Shown piece by piece: positions 48,591-61,029 of a stretch of DNA of 64,000 nucleotides. A program made the translations under genes and the position numbers. Source of the DNA: Temnothorax longispinosus (Eukaryota; Arthropoda; Insecta; Hymenoptera; Formicidae). Position 1 is the stretch's first letter; every line of letters begins with the position of its first letter. The notes beneath the pieces were generated by a model. That model was not told the DNA's origin, made no database searches, and saw nothing but the letters and a program-made list of their open reading frames with translations. The stretch lies in assembly GCF_030848805.1 (NCBI RefSeq), contig NC_092369.1, positions 10,639,199 to 10,703,198 on the forward strand. The letters run 5' to 3'.

Positions 48591-51510
48591 ATTCGTTATT
48601 CACCGCGACCGTGTTATCCGTTCACGCAACGACTCCGCGTCTCTGCTCCCACGTACACGGCGCGTCGTTACGGCGCGTAATTACGGCACACATCGCGATC
48701 GCAACCTCGCCTTTTCCTTAAAGGAATTACGAGCGTGGAATTTTCTTCAAAGTCGCGCGGCCGCGGCGCGGCTTTCCCGCAGTACGGAAAGGGCGTTGAC
48801 AATGTCAATGACACGGCCGGGGCGAGAGCGTAGGAAATAGCGGTCGCGCACCAGCCGCGCAACATCGATGTCGTCCCGCGATGACGATGACGGCGAGTAT
48901 CGCGCGCCCGGATGAATCGAAACAGCACCGACGAATCGAGAGGTCGTCGTTTTTTTTATCAGTCTATCTAAGACCCGTAAGAGGTCTTCGTCGTGATCTG
49001 TCCGATCCGCGCGATCGCTGTGCCGCCGTGACGGTAACGCTTTCTATCGATTATCAGCGCGCGCCAACGTCTTTTCCAACGGTCCACCGTCGCTATTCTT
49101 ATCCAACAAATGGTCCGATTTCATGCACTGTTTCGTAAACAAGTTGGATCTCGAGATGCAGATTAGTGCCTTCCACGTATCTGGTCGCTCCTCAGACCAG
49201 ATACCGCATTTATGATAAAAAGAAAATAAGAAAATGAGATTGATTAATTTTATAATCGACATTGGCCGAATCGGCTGCAAAGAAAATATTGCTGTAACAT
49301 TTTGTCATTATTGCAAATTATATTTTATTACCAGATTATTCCCTGATTTAATATCATCTGCGATGTATATATACACTTGATATCAAGTGAGAAAGCTATC
49401 ACGACGTAGAATATCTACTTTAATATAGAAATATATAATCGATCGTACAAAAATGCTGGCAGCAGTAAACCAAGAATTGCATTCATTATATAAAACATTT
49501 TAAATGGTATCTCTTTTTTTTTCGCTCTGACTAGCGGAATCGAAATCCAACGCACGAGTTACAAGTTATAGATTTAAAGTTGGTCGCCAGTTTCTTGCCG
49601 CGTCGCCTTTCCAAAAGAAGACGCAGGACGATTTCCTCCTATCTCGCTATATTGCTCTTTTTTTAATCGGCGTTCTCAAAGCCCGTGACGAAAAGGCGGC
49701 CGCTGATGTTACGAATCCAATTTTCACGCCGAAGTCATATAGTTGATCGTCGGGCGATTTGAGATCTAGGTAAACCGTTTCAAAACTCCGATCGGATAGA
49801 TTAACTGTCACCCATCACGCTCGGGCTCGATTAGTGATGTGAGGTGAGTCGCAAAGGAATTAATTTAACATGAGAACTTGCGAGAAAGGAGTTCACACAT
49901 TCGACGTTTCGGCAATTTCCATTTGAGAGATCGATAGAGAAATTGGCATATATTCGAAAAATTCACCTACATGACTTTTATTCCATATTCGATAGGCGCA
50001 TAATTCAACGGCAAGCAGACCAATTCGAGCGTAATGCGAGCGCAGGGACCGCAAGGGGGAGAATTAAGCATAGTCATATTCGCAATTAGAACGCGGTCTA
50101 AGTTCTCTCGTTTGCGGATTTTGCCACGTAATCTCTCGCGCTCGGTCCCTCCCGGCTCGGCTGTCCTTTCTCCCTCGTACGGGTGGAATCCCTTTTTCCC
50201 CGTGACTCGGGATTTTTCTCATTCTCGAGATGATCGTTAAACGAGCGATCCGCCTTATCATACATCTCGATAAAACCGCATAAACGCTCGATAGACGTTT
50301 CTCTTAATTATCATCAGATTTATACCGTTACTGTTACACATTCCATTTTGAATTTGTTTTATCGTGTATGTAATTTTTTTTAAATATCGCCGAATCACTT
50401 GTTAAATTTACAAAAATTATGAAAGAAGATGTTTGAAAATGTCATTATGTTCCCCCTTTAATTTGCGGGGCAATCAAGCGTTCCGTGAATAATATTAATG
50501 AAGGTCGTGGATTAATTTCGTTCTTGTTAGCGGATTATTCGAATCTTTTAAAAAGAGAATCGGGAATCAAGTGGGGACACAGCAAGAACCTCTCGTCCTT
50601 TTCTCTAATCCCGCGGGGATAAAATTCGCAAATTACTCACGACGTGAGGGCGAGAGCTACATACATGCGTGATTATCAAACATCCTTTATTACCTTTCAT
50701 CGCGCACGTGGAGAATGAGAGAATAATAATTCAAGAGAGAAAGTAATAATAATAAAGAAGAAGAATAAATTACCAAGGGTTAGCCGAGGAAAAAGACGTA
50801 ATGTTGAGGCAATTTCTCGAAAATACGTCAGCAAACGAATAATGTTGTCCAACCGATTTAAAATTCCGGTAGCGTAAAAACCGGAGAGAAAAGGAAAAAA
50901 AGAAGAAATAGGAGAAGGAAGAAACAAAATCGTTTTGTAGCGACGAACAGTAGCAGTATCCTTTCGACCGGAGGATCCGCCCTCCGCCCTCCGCCCTCCG
51001 TCGTCCGCTCTGGCTGCCCCCGCCGCGCCGGGAGATCCTTTTTTTTCAGCGCGCTCGGTGTGTGCCTCGTTTCTTTTCGTCGCTCCTTAAATTCATCCTT
51101 GCCTCGGCCGCGCGGCAGTAAAAGCGCGCGCACGGGTGCTTTACGAGTGTGAATAGACGGTCGTCCAATTATGCGGCTTAATTTAAATGGGATAATTGCG
51201 TCCAGGACGCATTCGAGCGGCCGGCGTCCTGCGTTATGCCCGCGCGGATGTATATATTCGCGCATGCGGTATATATGCGTGAGCGTGTGTTTTGCGCGCC
51301 AGTATGCGCGCGTACGTGTAATTGGATCGCTTAGAAATATTCTTTCGGAGCCCTGCCAGCTTCCGTACGCCACGACAACCGCGCGGCGAGGCACCGGCAC
51401 CGGCTCTCGGTTTTATCGCGTATGCAACCTCGAGATAATGAGGCGGCTCTCCGCGCGATATACCTCGTTCATTCGGAACCTTGAATAAACTGTCCCAAAT
51501 CGGAATTAAA
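48590..51510. other. Mixed DNA, no supported gene
   Basis: CpG-rich patch at 48.6-49.1 kb, a 10-bp perfect hairpin at 49,177-49,204, and a GC-rich patch at 50.94-51.48 kb. A minus-strand frame after a CTTTGCAG acceptor (49,274 down to 49,044) is open for 76 codons but shows no family. Confidence 0.3.
50977..51000. repeat. CCGCCCT heptanucleotide array
   Basis: About three copies of a 7-base unit, followed by the related TCGTCCG. Confidence 0.8.
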
Positions 51511-51736
51511 GTAAGGTAAATGTACCAATGCCTGGGGACACGTACCTACGTCTGGACATTTTTATTATTTTAGTCCTTAAATAAGTTATAACGAGAATTA
51601 AAATCAAAGAATCAAAGGTAAAAATATTTTTCTTGTATTATATTTTTATCTATGATTTTCATTCACGTTGTATTTAAAAATTAAAATAATAAATGTGTGC
51701 AGACCTAAATCTTAAGTATCCCGGCATTGGTATACC
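51511..51736. mobile_element. MITE family B, copy 2
   Basis: It has the same architecture as the 48.4 kb copy: GTAAGGTAAATGTACCAATG at the left, CCCGGCATTGGTATACC at the right, and an internal palindrome around TTTTCTTGTATTATATTTTT. The right terminus is degraded. Both copies are in the same orientation. Confidence 0.75.
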
Positions 51737-51739
51737 GTT

Positions 51740-54700
51740 AAATCACGCATTGGAACAAGCCAGCGCGAATAAATCAAGTGAAAAATACAGTGAAATTTGT
51801 AAACATCTAAGATATCTTAGAATACCCCTAAATAAAATCTGTCATCGCGCAGTTTCATTATGCCAGCTGCTCCGTATATCGAAGGAAAAAAAATTGTATT
51901 TCAAAGTACAGGGATTCCTTCCCGATTTTCGGTAGGATCGCACCGTGGAATGTCAAGATCGCCACGATCGCCGTTGGTCCGCCGATGGTATGTCTGGACA
52001 GTCCGTCGTCCGAAGAAGCCTCGTGCATTTTTCAGGATCCAGAAGGGCCCCGTGTAGGGCGTACCTTTCGGCACGATCTGGCAAAGGGCTTCCTGGAAAG
52101 TCCACGACGGAGGACACCCGCGCGCGTTCCACGGAGAAGATGAACTTTATTATCGCGAAAGGCAGCGCGCGAGACGATCGCGATACGAGCTAGGAATTCG
52201 CTAATTATGTAATTATGAGAAACAGATACCGAGACCCGACGTATATCATCGAGAGCATCTCTTTCAGATTGGGATAATTATGCCCTTTGGATCAAGGAAT
52301 CGCCGACTTGGGTAAAATTGTTAGCGTTTAACAGACGTAAAATAATTTATCATTATTTCTAATCATACATTTTGCACTCACGTGTATGTAAGGTAGTTTA
52401 TAATTACATATTATGTCTAATTTATAATATATATTAGAGTTTCGATACAATTGTAAATATATCATTCAACGTTTCTCTCCTTAAAACGTGCCAATAAATA
52501 ATCGTGTTAGTTTTCGGATGTATCGTCCAGCATCGTCTACATTGTTCGGCGATGATTCCACGTGTATAGGACCAATTGCCAATTGCAGCGGCTTAATGCA
52601 ATCAGTAAATTGACGCCAATGTCGCGGTCGACTGCTTTCCCACAAAGTTTCAAGCGGAAGATCGACCCAATTACGCGTTAAAGCGATAATTGCTAAATTT
52701 ATCGCCGTCGCCACGCCGGTCAAGCGATCTCCTCCATTGGCCTGAGACGAGCTATTAATTGTCTAATTATCGTTAATGCTGACCCTCCGACAAATCACCC
52801 TCTTCCATCTCTCATCTCAGACGCGATTCCTCCACGGGGCATTCGGCTTGTACCACAGCTCGAATGTCACTTTATATTAAGACTTTTATTAATTAATTAA
52901 GTAACAAGTATGGAGTAAATGCTTTTACGACACAACAACCGTGAAGAATGCTCCAAAAAAATCTAATTAAAAGTAATTTTAAAGATACCGAATCCATTTT
53001 TAATAACGTTAAAAGAAGAATGTGATTAGATTTGAATAATGCACGCAACAAACGAATCAAGCTGGATTCTGTCCTAACGATATTTCACGTTGAAAGTATC
53101 GCAGAGTGGTCGCTAATTGGTTAATGAACGTACGGATGACTGCTTTGAATGAGTCACGGGTAATCGATCTCGGGTTGTAAAATTACCGGAGTATCCCCTC
53201 GTATTCCCCATCACGGACAGGATGCCACTTGGTCGCTATACCGACTGCCCATCGCGTTATAAATTCCAGATAGGCGAATTAGAAATGCTAATTTCGCCGT
53301 CCGGAGGTAAGATGATTAGTTTTTGCACTCTCTCCGCGTCCGGCTCTCCGGGAACTGTGCCTCGCGCTCGTTCCAAATTAGTCGTACGGTCGCAGTATGA
53401 AAGTCCGCGAACGAAAGTGGACTCGATAGAGAAAAAGAGAGAAAGGGGCGTAAGAGAGAGAACAGCGAAGCACAGGGGGCGAGAAAGCGAAAGGGAGAAG
53501 GATCGTAAGGAAGAGAACGGGGAGAAGAGGAAGCTCCTCCGCGGCCGCCTCTTGCGAACATCACAAAGCACCCGACCGCAACTCGGACTACCCTTTTACT
53601 TTATTTCATTTCGTTTTTAATTCCTTCCAATTCCGCCACTGTCAAGTCTCACCGGCGCGGCGCGGCGTGGCGTGGAGCACGGAGCACGAAAAACGCGGAG
53701 ACGCGTCACAGGATCCTCCCAACTCCTCCTTCCGCGCGCCTGTTAATCGCTAATTCGACTCAAAGCTGGGTTTACACTTGGCACTTATCGCATGACATTT
53801 CTATCCAACGTTGCTATCATTGTCGTTGTAACATAACGTCTAATAAAAATTGTTTAACATTTACATTACGCCCGTAACGTTAAATATACGAAATGCAATG
53901 TCTGGTGAGTGTGCAAACTTAATGTGACAATTCTAAGAAGATCTACTTCGAGATAAAACTTTTCGAATTTTTTTTGTGTTTTGTTAACTAGTCGGCTGCT
54001 TTTTCCTGACCTGCGCAAATTAAAGTTTTAATATGATCTTGTTTTAAGAAGAATGGTGACGTGGGCGGAAGAAAAACAAGTAGAATAAGAACGCAACAAA
54101 CAAGAAAATTTATCTATAAATGCAACGCTTAATGATTAACATCAAAGCATGCAAATGTTGGAAGTTAACGAATTATCTTGCAATTAGTTCAATGTATGCT
54201 CCAACAAATATCAACTTCTCACGATTTTTCTGTACTTCTCGACCGTTTCTAATTTCTTTCTAGACTTGTGGTAATCCGGTTACCCGGAAGAAAATCGCCT
54301 AATAGAAAGTAACTATAATGAAAAGTATAAATCTTTATTAATCGTTCGAAGCGAATTTTATGAACTGATCTGTTAAATGTGGCCCTATATATGGAAGCCG
54401 TCAATCAACCGAGCAATTACTCCAACGTATTGAAATTTCCTTTTACGGTTCCCCGTCAGAAGCCATCGATATCGATCGCGACTTTCAAGCTGCTTTGCGT
54501 AACTCTTTTTACGGTATATCGAGTTGAATATCCCTTAGCGTAACATTGAAGAAATAGAACGAACTACTATGAGAACGAAAACGAGAAGTCGCTAACTATG
54601 AGGATTCCCATACTCTTCCCACTCGCCGTAGACGTAGTGCTAATGTCATTATAATGGCCCGTCAAGTCGGCCAGTCATCTGTCTCGAAATTACCAAAAAT

Positions 54701-55824
54701 AAAGGATTCGCTCGTATACGCGAGAGCGGATGGACTTCTATCGGCTTTGGAATTCCACGCTTCTCGCCGTGCCTGAAATCCACGGAGAAATTACCGGAGA
54801 CACGTGACAAACAAAAAATTCTGCGTGATAAGATAGCGATATATATTTCGGATGTCGAGGGCATTAACACCCGAAACACCACAAGTGGGGAACAAGTTTT
54901 CAAGGAGTCAACAACGTGGGAAGGGTCATAAGCCATTAATGAGTTTTTAATGGATGTCCTTCTCCGCGCTTTTCTAACTCCCCGTCGGTGTATTATTTTT
55001 AAGAAGTGTCTTCTTCGGGTGTAGGGGAGCGTCATAATCGAACATGTCGATAATGGGTTCGCGTGTCTGATGGAGGAGGACGGCGCGGCGCGGCGGACGG
55101 AGCAGGGTCGCCGCATTTTCGGCGACAAACAAGACTGCATTTACATTTCGTATACATTACGGGTCGGTCCTGATGTTCGACAGCTGTTATCGATGCGCGA
55201 CGCAATGATCGACTAAGCCCGCGGGCAAACTTGCCCGCTCCTCCCGTTTCGGCCCCGAAATGTCCGATCGCTTATTGGGCCACCTTCCGCGGGCCAAAAA
55301 GTTCATCGGTGGACATATCTCTCTCCCTGCCCTTTCTCCACATGTCCCTCGGCCGTTCGCCGTTCGTGGAACGACGTTTCCAATTCGCGTCGCGGCGATT
55401 TTTTGTAATTAATCTTGAGACCGCGCAAAGGAGGAACGCGAAGTCGAAGAGGGAAAAGGAGAAGGGAACGGGGGAGATCCAGGGAGACACGATGCCTGGA
55501 ATAAACGAACGGGTAAATAAAAGTAAGGAAGGAAGAGAAAGAGAGAGAGAGCAAGAGAAAGAGAGGGAAGGAGGGAGGTGGCAGGGCAGAGAGCGAGAGG
55601 ACAGACGAAGAGGGAAAAGGGAGAGATCGGAGAGCGAGGGTGAGAGGGCAGGACGAAGACGGGAGCACGGAGACCAGTCTGCCGCGGTGTATCCGCTTTT
55701 TGCGGGCGTCAGATGACAGTCGCTTATTTACCGGAGCCCGCGGCCATCTTGCTGCGATCCGAGTTAAGGAGGAGGCCCAACGCGCGTAAAAAAAAATAAA
55801 AAAGGAAATAAAGAAAAAAAAGAG

Positions 55825-55867
<43 letters not shown>

Positions 55868-56520
55868 TTAAAGCGAGGCGATGAATATGGACTCGGTTAG
55901 GGAATTAATCGATCCCGTGCATCGATGCCCGCGAGAATCCCGAACAAGGAGTAACGACGAGAAGGACGGCGGCCCGCGGGAGGAAGGAAATTGCGCGTTG
56001 ACTGTAGGTGCACGCGTGCTGTGACCGCGAGGAGTGTCCCGGGAACGAATACGTTCCTCCGTCTTGAAGCGAGAAGCGAGTGAAACGTAAAGGAGATACT
56101 TCGACAGCGGGGAGAAAATAGGAATGGCATCGCGGCGAAAAAGAAAAAAATGTTTCGATCTTACGTAACGTCGATGTTTAAGCCAGTCCTGGCTACCCAC
56201 ACTTATTTTCGAGTCCTTAATTCGCCACACTCCGGTCCGTGAGACCGCTCGACTTTGTCGCATTGTCATTTTCATTCTAATTAATATTTTTAAGCTTGTA
56301 CTGTGTAGAAATTGGAAATGCAGACTCTGAATAAGATGTTTATTCAGATGATAATATCAGGTCAAGAAAATGATTTGAATTTAAACTGAACTTATTATAA
56401 GGAAACTAGAAAATTATGTGAAAACTAGAAAACGGGAAAACGCGTTCAGCGGTCCACTGGACCGGAGTGTGACGAGCTAGGGTTAAGAACAAACAAGAAC
56501 GGAATAAGTCCGCGATTTGT
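51740..56520. other. AT-rich DNA with GC/GA-rich islands, no gene seen
   Basis: Islands at about 51.9-52.2, 53.2-53.75, 54.65-55.75 and 55.87-56.1 kb. The 53.4 and 55.45-55.65 kb blocks are purine-rich with GAGA runs. Open frames are simple sequence. Confidence 0.35.
55829..55865. repeat. (GA)n microsatellite
   Basis: A GA run of about 36 bases that follows an A-rich tract. Confidence 0.95.
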
Positions 56521-56529
56521 GAGAACTTA

Positions 56530-56718
56530 CACAGAAAAAGAAAAAGTGTCAAATCAACACTTATACACTCGTATATACAACAATCTATAATCTTAAAGTG
56601 AGATTATGTTCCGTTAAACGAGGAAAACCTTTATTTAGGTAAACGCAGTTTCATGTAGTTCAATCAAGAAAAAAAGTTGAAAAATAACTTTTAACTTGAC
56701 GGTTCTTTTTTTTCTATG
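56530..56718 (+). mobile_element. MITE family C, copy 2
   Basis: This copy is 189 bp, bounded by TA at 56,528-56,529 and 56,719-56,720, with ends CACAGAAAAAG and CTTTTTTTTCTATG. Internal AAGTGTCAAATCAACAC and AACAATCTATAATC match the 47.98 kb copy in reverse orientation. It is non-coding. Confidence 0.7.
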
Positions 56719-56789
56719 TACGGTATTTCTAGCTGAGTCTTAAGAATTTGAGACTTTCTCGCTCTCAAATCCTTCGTTCGGCGTTGATT

Positions 56790-57300
56790 TTCGTTCTGCA
56801 GGAACCGGGGTACGTGATACGCTAGAGGGCACGGATTTCCGGGGTTCCGGGCGCCTCGCGATCCGCTTAATGAGATACCCGTGCGGCTACCGCGGCTCCG
56901 CGCTCATTAACCATCCGGAGCAAGGGCCCAAGGTTATTCAATTAACGAACCGCAAACGCGAATAAATTAATTATGCCGGCGCGTCTCGGGATAGATTAGA
57001 ACGCGCGATGTGTCTATGAAAAGGCAGCTCTAGGTATCGCGTATACTCGTGCGGAAGGAGGGAGAGGAGGAATAGCGACGATGCCGCTGAGGGCCCCGGC
57101 TTAATTACGGCCTCTCGCTAACACGTTTCTATTTCTCGCAGTCAGTACCGTTTGCCACACTTCAAAAGGCTCGCGTACGTTTAAAGGAGCCTCATTATTG
57201 TTCTCGTACTTTTTTCTATCGCGTTAGTTCCGCGGACTCCACCTCGCTCCAAGGTAATTTCTTGAAGCGAAGGCGCACGATAGGAGGATAAGGAGGCGAG
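56790..57300. promoter_or_regulatory. GC island, candidate conserved non-coding element
   Basis: CpG-rich DNA with GCTCATTAAC, CAATTAACG and AAATTAATTA cores between 56,860 and 56,980. A possible short exon (57,142-57,253) is described among the findings. No other gene signal. Confidence 0.25.
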
Positions 57301-57666
57301 TAGTTTTCCATTACCATATACAGCTGTTTTTAGTATTTATGTAATCGTATAATACCGGCTCATAACAACGATACAACGATGAGCTGTCGAGATACATGTG
57401 TGCATATATATATCAGTTTTTTTTTTAATTACATGTAGCTCTCTTCTTGAGAATCAACTTCTTTGATAATACAATAAAAATAAAATTATCTAAATTATTT
57501 TCTATTGTCGTTTTACGTGCAAATTTCTATCTGCGAAGTTTAAACCCGTAAAATCTATTAACTAATTTATTAAAAATCACATTTTTACTACGAGATTCAG
57601 CATCATAAATCTAGCAAACTAGAAATAAATAATTGTTGAATATATACGCCTATTATTGAGAACAAT

Positions 57667-57857
57667 ACACTACAAAAACAAATGTGTCATTTTTACACAT
57701 TTTAAGTACGTTATTCATTGTAGAAACTTTTTACACACTTTATCAATACAAATTCACTTCAGGTGTGTTTTTTTTACACACGATAAAACGTGTAAGAAGT
57801 CTACAATGAATAATGCGCTTAAAATGTGTAAAAGTAACACACTTGTGTTTGTAGTGT
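57667..57857. mobile_element. 191-bp palindromic MITE with ACACTACAAA termini
   Basis: ACACTACAAAAACAAATGTG at the left pairs with the right end around CACTTGTGTTTGTAGTGT. The arms continue through TTTTTACACATTTTAAG and TTATTCATTGTAGA. No target duplication was found, so the superfamily is open. CACTA-type elements also start CACTA. Confidence 0.7.
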
Positions 57858-57884
57858 GCCGTCTTCAAAAATAAAGATATTATT

Positions 57885-58012
57885 ACACTACAAAAAATAA
57901 GTGTGTTCGACGTGCGTTTAACGTGTGTGGAAATAAAACATAATACTGACTTTGTCACGTGTACTGAGCGACTGCTGTGTTGATACTACACACTTATTCG
58001 TTCTACAACGCA
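57885..58012. mobile_element. Degenerate relative of the 57.67 kb MITE
   Basis: It starts 27 bases after the preceding element with the same ACACTACAAAAA terminus, followed by AATAAGTGTGTTCG. The candidate right end ACACACTTATTCGTTCTACA is a decayed complement of that terminus. The middle is not shared with the neighbour. Confidence 0.4.
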
Positions 58013-58040
58013 CATAAGCTGGTAACAGATCATCTGATAG

Positions 58041-58286
58041 ATGGCATCCGATGAGATCCGTTTCTCAAATTTAAAATATGACGAACGATGGTATAAGAAT
58101 GATGACGGAACTGCACATTGCCAGTACAAGAATGCAAATTGTCAAGAATGTAATGACATTTTGCATTCTTGTATTTTGCGGAAATACAATAAAGAAGAAT
58201 CCTGTGCTTGCAGAAATGAGCTGCGAGCTTTAGTTAAGAAAACAAATTGCTTGAAAATCTCATATGTATGTATGCGTGCGGAGTAG
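58041..58286 (+). CDS. Small cysteine-rich open frame of unknown status
   Basis: An ATG-initiated frame of 81 codons has eight cysteines (residues 27, 34, 37, 44, 55, 57, 70 and 77) including CxxC and CxC pairs, charged residues, and no low complexity. I do not recognise the family. It has no signal peptide and no visible flanking splice sites, and it starts 29 bases after a decayed MITE. A 20-base hairpin lies inside the frame (58,125-58,173), which argues that the DNA may be a fold-back element or non-coding RNA rather than a gene. Confidence 0.2.
   Translation: MASDEIRFSNLKYDERWYKNDDGTAHCQYKNANCQECNDILHSCILRKYNKEESCACRNELRALVKKTNCLKISYVCMRAE
58125..58173. repeat. Near-perfect 20-bp hairpin
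   Basis: TACAAGAATGCAAATTGTCA (58,125-58,144) pairs with TGACATTTTGCATTCTTGTA (58,154-58,173) with one mismatch across a 9-base loop. It may be a small fold-back element or an RNA hairpin. Confidence 0.75.
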
Positions 58287-58299
58287 TATTGCGTGTAGC

Positions 58300-60180
58300 A
58301 TGTCATTTCGTTAGACAAAGACAAATATAGAGAAAACAAAATTAGAAATGTTGACATTATCGACACCGAGGAAGTTCGGCCGTCACTCCAGCCATTCCCT
58401 TAACACGCAACTGCGTTGCTTTTTTCCGTGTTATTTTTCGCTCGTGTGTTATTATTAACGTGTGTTGCATCGTAGAATATGTGTGAAATAGTATTTCGCG
58501 TATTGATTCAACACGCTTTATGTGTGTTCGAATAAACGTGTTGCTGATATTTATCGTTAAAATGCTGCGACTGAACTGCCGCGTTAACCAGATCCGAGAG
58601 AAATACACGAAGTCGAAGAGAAGCGAAGAAAATAGGACACCCCGGCAACGGTGTATTTAGGATACATCCTGTCATTTGTCATTTCAAGGGTTTGCGCTTG
58701 ACTCGTCAGCGATTCCCCCCATTGTCTACACCACGGAGATAGTTTTGTCCTCGAGAAAGAGATTAGTGACACTCGTGTGTATCGTTGCAAGTTTCGCGCA
58801 GACTCCGAAATCGTGCAATGTGGCGGTCGCAGGCCGCACTGCCGCGATGCCGCTGTGAATTCGGGCGACCCTCAGCTTCGCAGAAAGAAGCTCGCCGAGG
58901 TCGAGAGTGAATGGCAGCTCTATAGTGCCTCTCCGCGAGGACCGATCTGATTCTCTCTTAGAGCTAGAAAGTCGATCGAGAACCCCGGAAAGATACGCGA
59001 CAGCGAGAAAAAAATAATTTCAGAATCTAATTATAATTTATACAGATATAGGTATATCGTGCGCTTCGTTTGCCGCGCGCTTTAACGGGATTAACGAACA
59101 ACATGACGGCTGCACCGTATCGCGCTTGTTAATAATACGGCAATGTTTAACAAGCATTCCCTAAACAAAACCGCGATCCGTTCTGTCAAGATTAACGCTC
59201 GCATGCGGGTCGGTTCGCAGTACGAATTAGGGAAAAAAACTTGATGACCCTGACATTTGTAAGGATTAGAAAGAAAATCAGTAAAAACGGCAGCTTAACC
59301 CTCGACGTTGAAAATCTGGTCGTACCCTAATAATCCGGAGCGATTTCTCAAAAGACAATCTCGCGCGTCCTTTTTGCATTTCGCATCAATTTTGCCTCGT
59401 TGCAGAAATAACGCTATTCACGTTTCGTTCCTTTTCAGTCTACCGACACGTTTACCACAAAATATAAATATATTTGCAAAATTATCTTCTTTATCATAGA
59501 ATATTTCAATTTTATTATTTTTTTATCATTAGTTTATTTTCATTATTAAGTTTATTTTTCAATTTTATTACAATAGCAGTTGATTGTGTTTCAACGTTCA
59601 GAAATTATTGTCCTGAATATGTTACATTTTTTTTTTAGAAAACATAAAGTGTAAAGTAATGTACGATAAATTAAATTCACGCTTTGAAATCGTAGACCAT
59701 TCGTTAATTATCCCATATCAAATACCAAAATTCGACTAGCCACGTAAACCCCGTTGCCTTTCGACCGGTTTACAACGAAGTTTAATTACGTGGTGCCAAG
59801 TTTGATATAGTTAGGCCCATTGAACTGCCGGCAAGATTGTTTTACGAAGTAAATGAGGCAATGATGACTCGAGGCTTCGGGACCACCTAGCAGCCTGACG
59901 AAGTCCTTCCAGGCTTGCCTTTAAACTCCTTGCAAACTAATTAACGCGCGACCAACGCACGTATATACACACACACACACAGACATACATACGTACCCTG
60001 TATCTTCTCTTCTTCTTGCTTGCACGCCGTAGCTATCGCAGACTTTTAGAAAAATTCCTTGAGAATTCTGAAAGCCTGCTTAATCTAGGCTGCTATTATT
60101 GCCTGCTACATTATTAGAAGTGTGTGCATTAGACTTTTCATATACGTTATCTTTTCTGTAAATTCTCATTCATTTTATTT
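58300..60180. other. Mostly AT-rich, no gene seen
   Basis: A CpG-richer patch covers 58,560-59,110 and a short (AC)n run lies at about 59,970-59,982. Repeated CGTGTGTT motifs (58,441-58,560) may be MITE debris. Confidence 0.35.
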
Positions 60181-61029
60181 ACGTGTAAATTCATATGCTC
60201 CGAACTTCAGTATTTGATCGATCACTGAAAAATTATACACTTCGATTTTTTTTATATAAAATTCTACTGCGGACGTTAACCGAAATCGTAGAACATATTT
60301 ATATAAAATAAAGATCTTGTTTTTCTTTATTAACTATAATATGTAAATAGATTGATTATGTAATACGGTTTCTCGCCTGCCTTCACGCAGCAAGTCGCTA
60401 TTTAGTGAAATGCGTATCGTGCTGTGGAGATGTGCTTAAATAAAATAAAATAAAATAAATACATATAGACAATGTGCAAAAACCATGGAATTGAACACAG
60501 TAGCAATAAATATTTCAATCGTATTATCAAGCCATATATTTATACAAACGAATTAAATACATGATCTATATAAAACTATCATTAAAATTTTCGCGTTAAT
60601 GTACATTCGGGATGGATACATGGACAATTTCGATCATAAACAAACATATATAAATCGAGGAAAGAGGAAGCATGTCCACGTTTCTACTTTATTTCTTCAA
60701 TCGCACAGAAATTTAATGAATTACAAAGTTATTGTACTAATGTATAAATCAACAAGCCTTTTACGATCTTTGTCTCCACTACCTTCAGTATCTTTCCCTT
60801 ACAAATCTGATCGTCACTACTTTTCTTAACAAATAGATCATACAGCAGTAAGTTGTAAAGACACAACAGCATAGAATACTCTTTTCCACAACTTGTCGGT
60901 AACGGATGCGTGTATATAAGGATCAAATATTTATATATTTAATATGTATGTATGAGAGATATATGTATATACATTAATGTATAGATTGTGTATAAAAATA
61001 TCTTGCATTAAATCGGCTATTATTAAACG
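60180..61029 (-). other. Possible 3' UTR of the right-hand minus-strand gene
   Basis: This AT-rich stretch follows the stop of the candidate last exon at 61.03 kb on the minus strand. It contains a Pumilio-type TGTATATA motif on that strand (60,973-60,966) and AATAAA-like hexamers on the minus strand near 60.69 and 60.17 kb. A plus-strand (AAAAT)n tract lies at 60,437-60,459. The extent is a guess, since no unique polyadenylation site can be fixed. Confidence 0.25.
60437..60459. repeat. (AAAAT)n microsatellite
   Basis: Four AAAAT-type units. Confidence 0.85.

Noticed and set aside
49044..49280. Minus-strand frame after a CTTTGCAG acceptor
   Set aside because: The acceptor is good, but the peptide matches nothing known and includes a hairpin. 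No partner exon.
53767..53926. Weak inverted repeat GTTTACAC...GTGTGCAAAC
   Set aside because: Only short patches pair and the arms are interrupted, so it is too weak to call a MITE.
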